Of a DNA stretch of 64,000 nucleotides, positions 58,657-64,000 are shown piece by piece (within the stretch, counting starts at the first letter, position 1; every line of letters begins with the position of its first letter). The translations under genes were made by a program, and so were the position numbers. The notes below the pieces were generated by a model. That model worked only from the letters and a program-made list of their open reading frames with translations. It was not told where the DNA came from and made no database searches. The stretch comes from Flavobacterium sp. LC2016-23 (GTDB taxonomy: Bacteria; Bacteroidota; Bacteroidia; Flavobacteriales; Flavobacteriaceae): contig NZ_WKKE01000013.1 of assembly GCF_009674775.1 (NCBI RefSeq), positions 62,001 through 126,000 of the forward strand. The letters run 5' to 3'.

Positions 58657-59076
58657 CTATTTCTTCAGTAAATTAATTTCTTTCTCTGTGGAAGCAATAT
58701 AAACAGACAGTTCATCATACGTCCATTTTACCCTTTTATGCGCCGTTACAAATAAAATCCCTGTTCCTTTAGGGCCTTTAATCGGAATTTCTAAATCACA
58801 TTCACCACTATTATTACTCACATTAATACTTCCGGAAGGCATTCCGTCCGTTTCAATAGGGTTTCCTAATTGCTGCATCACTTCTTTGTTTTGTTTCACC
58901 TGAAAGATCGCATCTTTATAAACATCAGAATCTTTCATTAGTGAAGTCACTCCGAAAAAAATCCCTGCGATAAACAAACCAAAAAGCACAATTAGGCTTA
59001 AACATCCTGTTGGAACAAACCATTTCCAGTTTCGGTCCCACCAATTTTTCTTTACTTCATTATAATTTTCTTCCAT
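58657..59076 (-). CDS. Coa1/Tim21-like membrane protein
   Basis: 139 residues: one membrane helix after a charged start (WWDRNWKWFVPTGCLSLIVL, helix about 19-45), then a small alpha/beta domain with VYKDAIFQVKQNKEVMQQLG, NSGECDLEIPIKGPKGTGIL and FVTAHKRVKWTYDEL. This is the Coa1/Tim21 pattern (cytochrome oxidase assembly and protein import in mitochondria). In bacteria its role is unknown. First gene of a likely pair with 58077. Confidence 0.8.
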   Translation of the reverse strand: MEENYNEVKKNWWDRNWKWFVPTGCLSLIVLFGLFIAGIFFGVTSLMKDSDVYKDAIFQVKQNKEVMQQLGNPIETDGMPSGSINVSNNSGECDLEIPIKGPKGTGILFVTAHKRVKWTYDELSVYIASTEKEINLLKK

Positions 59077-59203
59077 AAAAAAAGGGTAATTTTAAATTTG
59101 AGTTTAGTACCTGAAAGATATTCTTTTTTCTTTCAAATTCTAATCAAACCTAAAATTACCCGGTAAAAAAAACTAAAATATCAGTTTTAAAAAAATCTAT
59201 ATA

Positions 59204-60814
59204 CTAATTGTTAAACGCCATAGATTCCTGAAACATGATTTTGTTCAAATCGTTATCTTTTTCATATACATCCTGAAAAAAGCTTATTTCGCCGGATTCA
59301 TTCACCCATGAAGTAAAATAACAAATATAAATTGGTACTTTGTTTGGTAGTTTAAAGGTAGTTTCTTCTTTACCGTCCATTGCTTTATTGATTCTGTCGG
59401 TGGTCCATTCAGGATAGTCTTTCAGCATGGCAATGGCCAGATTTTTAGCTTCCTTTACATTGATACAGCCGTGGCTGAAGGTTCTTTTTTCAAAATCGAA
59501 CAGTGTTTTTGCCGGTGTATCGTGCATGTAAATGTCTTCCGGATTCGGGAAAATAAATTTCACCAATCCAAGAGAGTTTTCAGGGCCTGGTTTTTGTCTT
59601 ACCTGACCGTTTTTCATTTCCATATTATGTTCTGCCAGATAATTAGGATCAGAGGCAATTTTTGATTTCAGTTCATTGTCCACAATACTTTGCGGAATGG
59701 TCCAGTACGGACTGAAAACAATTTTATCAATGTTTCCGCTAAAGATCGATGTTTTAGTCAAAGCAGAACCTACAAAAACACGTGATGCCAGTTCTGTTTT
59801 GCCATTTTTCACATACACCAGTTCAAAAGAAGGCACATTCACCATGATATATTCTTTGTCTTTTACCAGTTTTGGCGAAATCCAGCGACAACGTTCCATA
59901 TTAACAGATAGTGTGGTTATTTTATCGGCTATTGGCGTATTCATGTCTTTAATATGCTCTTCAGCTAAAATATAGTTGGGTTTAAAGCCATTTCTCAATT
60001 TGTATTTCATCACGGCATCCATCATTTCACGATCATAGACCTCACTTTTGGAATCGTTTTGTAAATCTCCCATTACAAACAATCGGTTTCTGACCTGAGC
60101 AATTGTTTTCGAAACAGCATCAGGACGTAAATCTTTATAAGGCGTTGCTGTTTCAATAGGCGTCCAGGTACCGTCTTTTTCAATTTGTCTGTATTTTTCC
60201 AGGGCACCCTGCAATTTATAATACTGATCAAAAAGCAATTCGTCATTTTTCTCTAATAAGGCGGGATTTACAATAAGGGAATCTAATAAAGTCTCGTAAG
60301 ACAATTGTTTTTTAGGCAGCATCCAGCCTGTTTTTTTTACGGTTTCGGCATCCAGTCCTTCATACACCTGGCTCATATAGATGATGTAGGCAGTACTTAA
60401 TAAAAGGTCTGAATCTGATTTTGAGGGTTTTTCTTTACTTTTGGTGTTAAAGATTTGATCAATTTCATTTTCATAAGGAATTTCAATTTCCAGTCCTTCC
60501 TCATGTGTTACTTTTAGTTTTTGGTGTAACAGCTGCCCAAGTTCAGTAATTTTATTGTCCTGATACCAGATCGATTCGTAAGCTCTGTTTTGGTATAAGG
60601 CGGCCACTTTGTTTTGGTATTTTTTTAAATCGGAATAGCGTTTAAAAAAATCATTCAATACGTCATTATCGATCACAGGATCAGAATCATGAACGAATTC
60701 AGAATAAGAGGGATATGATTTTTTACTTCCTGTAACATCATCTTTTTTCGATTCAAAGGAAGAAGTTACGAATCCCACGAATAGAATTATGGCGATTGGA
60801 TATAAAGTTTTCAT
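59204..60814 (-). CDS. L,D-transpeptidase (YkuD/WcbB-type)
   Basis: 536 residues: signal peptide (about 1-20), an N-terminal helical domain, a putative peptidoglycan-binding region, then the YkuD catalytic domain with IYMHDTPAKTLFDFEKRTFS HGCINV; nucleophile Cys450 and its His are in the HGCINV motif. Large YcbB-like class. It forms 3-3 cross-links or attaches lipoproteins to peptidoglycan, in the periplasm. Single gene. Confidence 0.9.
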   Translation of the reverse strand: MKTLYPIAIILFVGFVTSSFESKKDDVTGSKKSYPSYSEFVHDSDPVIDNDVLNDFFKRYSDLKKYQNKVAALYQNRAYESIWYQDNKITELGQLLHQKLKVTHEEGLEIEIPYENEIDQIFNTKSKEKPSKSDSDLLLSTAYIIYMSQVYEGLDAETVKKTGWMLPKKQLSYETLLDSLIVNPALLEKNDELLFDQYYKLQGALEKYRQIEKDGTWTPIETATPYKDLRPDAVSKTIAQVRNRLFVMGDLQNDSKSEVYDREMMDAVMKYKLRNGFKPNYILAEEHIKDMNTPIADKITTLSVNMERCRWISPKLVKDKEYIMVNVPSFELVYVKNGKTELASRVFVGSALTKTSIFSGNIDKIVFSPYWTIPQSIVDNELKSKIASDPNYLAEHNMEMKNGQVRQKPGPENSLGLVKFIFPNPEDIYMHDTPAKTLFDFEKRTFSHGCINVKEAKNLAIAMLKDYPEWTTDRINKAMDGKEETTFKLPNKVPIYICYFTSWVNESGEISFFQDVYEKDNDLNKIMFQESMAFNN

Positions 60815-61124
60815 TGTATTAAATTTTTACGTTCTACTTAAGTTGAAGTAGGGAAGTATCGAGTAAAAATCTGGGGCATTTCTACACTGCTAAATTATGT
60901 TAGTACACTGGAAAACAAGTTGTTGTATTTTATTTAAATGTTTCGAAATTTCCATGTCGTTAACATTTCTATAAGACTTATATAAGATAAATAAGATTGG
61001 TATTTAAATTGTTACCCCCCGCATTACAAAAAAGATTCTTTTTTTTGTTAACAAAAAGATATAAGGAGAACTAAATATTATAATATTTTGTAAATTGCTC
61101 CCTTAAAATTATCATATTCATAAA
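60815..61124. other. 310-bp gap between divergent genes
   Basis: Shared upstream region of the L,D-transpeptidase and IcmF genes. Contains a perfect 16-bp palindrome TTTTTGTTAACAAAAA (61042-61057), a possible operator for the mutase. I saw no consensus -33/-7 pair and no gene. Confidence 0.5.
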
Positions 61125-64000
61125 ATGGAACAACAAAAACCATATAATCCTAAAAATAAAGTAAGAATTGTCACTGCTGCCTCACTGTTTGACGGACATG
61201 ACGCTGCGATCAATATTATGCGACGTATTATTCAGTCGACAGGTGTAGAAGTAATTCACTTAGGTCACGACCGAAGTGTGGAAGAAGTAGTCAACACCGC
61301 CATTCAGGAAGATGCCAACGCCATTGCCATGACATCGTATCAGGGTGGACATAATGAATACTTTAAATATATGTACGACCTGCTTCAGGAAAAAGGAGCC
61401 GGGCATATTAAGATTTTTGGTGGCGGAGGCGGCGTAATCCTGCCAAGCGAGATTTCAGAATTACATGAATATGGTATTACCAGAATTTATTCTCCGGATG
61501 ATGGCCGTTCTTTAGGATTACAGGGAATGATTAACGATCTGGTAGAACGTTCCGATTATCCGATTGGAGACAAATTAAACGGAGAAATCGATCATATCGA
61601 AAATAAAATCCCAACGGCAATTGCCCGTTTGATTTCGGCAGCTGAGAATTTTCCTGAAATCGCCAAACCGGTTTTCGATCAGATTCATACCAACAATGCC
61701 GATTCTAAAATTCCGGTTTTAGGAATCACCGGAACGGGTGGCGCCGGAAAGTCTTCTTTGGTCGATGAACTGGTACGTCGTTTTTTAATAGATTTTCCCG
61801 AAAAAACAATCGGATTGATTTCGGTCGATCCGTCGAAAAGAAAAACAGGAGGAGCGCTTTTGGGAGACCGAATCCGTATGAATGCCATTAACAATCCGCG
61901 TGTTTATATGCGTTCACTGGCCACACGTCAGTCCAATCTGGCTTTGTCCAAATATGTAGCCGAGGCGATTCAGGTTTTGAAAGCCGCCAAATACGATTTG
62001 ATTATTCTGGAAACTTCCGGAATCGGACAATCGGATACCGAAATTATGGACCATTCAGATGTGTCCTTATATGTTATGACACCGGAGTTTGGAGCCGCCA
62101 CACAATTAGAGAAAATCGACATGCTTGATTTTGCTGATCTCGTAGCCTTGAATAAATTTGATAAAAGAGGCGCCTTAGATGCCATTCGTGATGTCAAAAA
62201 ACAATACCAGCGCAATCACAATCTTTGGGATAAAAATCCGGACGATATGCCGGTTTTCGGAACGATTGCTTCGCAGTTTAATGATCCGGGAATGAATACG
62301 CTGTACAAAGCGATTATGGATAAGATTGTCGAAAAAACGGAATCTAATCTGCATTCGACTTTTGAAATTACGCGTGAAATGAGCGAGAAAATCTTTGTGA
62401 TTCCGCCACACCGTACGCGTTATTTATCTGAAATTGCCGAGAGCAACAGAGGGTATGATGAAACGGCCCTTTCACAACAAAAAGTAGCACAGAAACTATA
62501 CGGAATTTTCAAAACCATAGAATCCGTTTCCGGAAAAGTACCGCAAATTACCAAAGCCGGAATCGATGACAGCAGTGTCATCCTGAGCGCAGCCGAAGGG
62601 CATGACGAAAACAGAATCTTCCTAAACCTTTTACTCAATCAGTTCGATAAAGTAAAAATGGATTTAGATCCGTACAATTGGGAAATTATTCTGAATTGGG
62701 ACGAAAAAGTAAACAAATACAAAAATCCGGTATACTCGTTTAAAGTTCGTGATAAGGAAATCAAAATTGCCACGCATACCGAGAGTTTATCACATTTACA
62801 GATTCCAAAAATAGCATTGCCTAAATACGAGGCTTGGGGTGATATCCTGCGTTGGAATTTACAGGAAAATGTACCGGGTGAATTTCCTTTTGCCTCAGGA
62901 TTATATCCGTTTAAACGTGAAGGCGAAGATCCGTCCCGAATGTTTGCGGGCGAGGGCGGACCGGAAAGAACCAACAAACGTTTTCACTATGTAAGTGCGG
63001 GCTTGCCGGCAAAACGACTTTCAACCGCATTTGACAGTGTGACTTTATACGGAAATGATCCCGATATCCGTCCTGATATTTACGGGAAAATCGGGAATGC
63101 CGGAGTTTCGATCTGTTGTCTGGACGATGCCAAAAAGCTGTATTCCGGTTTCGATCTGGTACATGCCATGACTTCAGTAAGTATGACCATCAACGGACCG
63201 GCACCAATGCTGTTAGGTTTCTTTATGAATGCCGCAATCGATCAGCAATGTGAGTACTATATTAAGGACAACGAATTAGAAAAAGAAGTTGACGCTAAAA
63301 TCAACCAGATCTATAAAGCCAAAGGACTGGAACGCCCAAGATACCAGGGCGATTTACCGGAAGGAAACAACGGTTTAGGTTTAATGCTTTTGGGGGTGAC
63401 CGGAGATGAGGTTTTGCCTTCGGAGGTATACAATGAAATCAAAGTCAGAACCCTGTCACAAGTTCGTGGAACGGTTCAGGCCGATATCCTAAAAGAAGAT
63501 CAGGCACAAAACACCTGTATTTTTTCGACCGAATTTGCGTTGCGATTGATGGGTGACGTTCAGGAATATTTTATTACCCAAAACGTGCGTAACTTTTATT
63601 CAGTTTCGATTTCAGGGTACCATATTGCCGAAGCAGGAGCCAATCCGATTACGCAATTGGCGTTTACGCTTTCGAATGGTTTCACTTACGTGGAATATTA
63701 TTTGAGCCGTGGCATGAGCATCAACGATTTCGGACCTAACTTATCGTTCTTCTTCTCCAACGGAGTAGATCCTGAATATTCGGTAATTGGTCGTGTGGCA
63801 CGTAAAATCTGGGCGAAAGCCATGAAAAACAAATACGGTGCCAACGAAAGAGCCCAAATGCTGAAATACCATATTCAGACTTCCGGACGTTCGTTACACG
63901 CGCAGGAAATTGATTTTAATGATATCAGAACCACTTTGCAGGCTTTGTATGCGATTTACGACAACTGTAATTCCCTGCATACGAATGCTTACGATGAAGC
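61125..64000 (+). CDS. fused isobutyryl/methylmalonyl-CoA mutase, IcmF-type (3' end outside window)
   Basis: 958 codons are visible and the frame is open at the right edge; the full protein would be about 1,100 residues. Domain order is B12-binding ([13 protein letters not shown] near residue 25, [12 protein letters not shown]), a MeaI-like GTPase chaperone (Walker [18 protein letters not shown]203-S211; [14 protein letters not shown]), then the mutase barrel ([56 protein letters not shown]). The fusion of cobalamin, GTPase and mutase parts in one chain identifies the IcmF class of acyl-CoA carbon-skeleton mutases. The exact acyl substrate cannot be read from motifs alone. Confidence 0.93.
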   Translation, partial: MEQQKPYNPKNKVRIVTAASLFDGHDAAINIMRRIIQSTGVEVIHLGHDRSVEEVVNTAIQEDANAIAMTSYQGGHNEYFKYMYDLLQEKGAGHIKIFGGGGGVILPSEISELHEYGITRIYSPDDGRSLGLQGMINDLVERSDYPIGDKLNGEIDHIENKIPTAIARLISAAENFPEIAKPVFDQIHTNNADSKIPVLGITGTGGAGKSSLVDELVRRFLIDFPEKTIGLISVDPSKRKTGGALLGDRIRMNAINNPRVYMRSLATRQSNLALSKYVAEAIQVLKAAKYDLIILETSGIGQSDTEIMDHSDVSLYVMTPEFGAATQLEKIDMLDFADLVALNKFDKRGALDAIRDVKKQYQRNHNLWDKNPDDMPVFGTIASQFNDPGMNTLYKAIMDKIVEKTESNLHSTFEITREMSEKIFVIPPHRTRYLSEIAESNRGYDETALSQQKVAQKLYGIFKTIESVSGKVPQITKAGIDDSSVILSAAEGHDENRIFLNLLLNQFDKVKMDLDPYNWEIILNWDEKVNKYKNPVYSFKVRDKEIKIATHTESLSHLQIPKIALPKYEAWGDILRWNLQENVPGEFPFASGLYPFKREGEDPSRMFAGEGGPERTNKRFHYVSAGLPAKRLSTAFDSVTLYGNDPDIRPDIYGKIGNAGVSICCLDDAKKLYSGFDLVHAMTSVSMTINGPAPMLLGFFMNAAIDQQCEYYIKDNELEKEVDAKINQIYKAKGLERPRYQGDLPEGNNGLGLMLLGVTGDEVLPSEVYNEIKVRTLSQVRGTVQADILKEDQAQNTCIFSTEFALRLMGDVQEYFITQNVRNFYSVSISGYHIAEAGANPITQLAFTLSNGFTYVEYYLSRGMSINDFGPNLSFFFSNGVDPEYSVIGRVARKIWAKAMKNKYGANERAQMLKYHIQTSGRSLHAQEIDFNDIRTTLQALYAIYDNCNSLHTNAYDE

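Overview
This window looks like chromosomal DNA of a Flavobacterium-type Bacteroidota. The DNA is AT-rich. Several genes have promoters of the Bacteroidota form (TAnnTTTG, with or without an upstream TTTG about 20 nt away). The coding content fits too: a type IX secretion substrate with a gliding-motility C-terminal domain, a PorP/SprF-type protein, OmpA proteins with PD40 or thrombospondin type-3 repeats, a TonB-dependent receptor, DUF4197/DUF4198/DUF5995/DUF6934 proteins and a fused acyl-CoA mutase. The genus is inferred from these families; there is no rRNA gene to confirm it, and I saw no tRNA, rRNA, integrase or transposase.

Layout. 0-7.4 kb: end of an aspartyl protease/PDZ protein, then a surface trio (large type IX secreted protein, PorP/SprF-like protein, OmpA/PD40 protein) and a lipoprotein. 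7.5-21 kb: ordinary chromosome with a DUF1573 protein, valS, an amino acid permease, an iron-type TonB receptor, a DUF4198 protein, an MFS transporter, a DUF6265 lipoprotein and topoisomerase III. 21-24 kb: a TetX-like flavoprotein monooxygenase with an AraC-type regulator, and a YdcF-like protein. 24-40 kb: an accessory region of small, mostly unrecognised genes separated by copies of a ~150-bp palindromic repeat (called R1 here). It holds two XRE regulators, a DUF6934 pair, a HEAT-repeat protein, a PhzF enzyme, a lipoprotein with a Gly/Ala-rich hydrophobic segment, a DUF5995 protein, an XRE + ADP-ribosyltransferase + small-protein operon, a superinfection-immunity/SHOCT protein and a Z1-domain ATPase. 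40.7-42.4 kb: prfA and a repeat-rich gap containing a GTCGCA microsatellite. 42.4-49 kb: a stress/envelope cluster (holin-like, YtxH, lmo0937-like, beta-barrel, DUF4142, CHASE3 histidine kinase, response regulator, AraC, CsbD, Dps). 49-64 kb: OmpA/TSP3 protein, pyrF, BtuF-like binding protein, AraC + aldo/keto reductase, purU, DUF4197, Coa1-like protein, L,D-transpeptidase and a fused IcmF-type mutase cut by the right edge.

The strongest candidate for an undescribed system is at 32.1-34.25 kb. An operon encodes an XRE regulator, a compact cytosolic ADP-ribosyltransferase with a complete R-S-ExE signature, and a 119-residue partner whose start codon lies one base after the transferase stop. 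It ends in a strong terminator and is flanked on both sides by arrays of small hairpins with a ~41-bp period. The two arrays are in opposite orientation and their stems vary in a compensated way. R1 copies lie outside both arrays. Elsewhere in the same region, two gene fragments duplicated from nearby genes lie directly beside R1-type hairpins, which suggests that R1 recombination builds the region.
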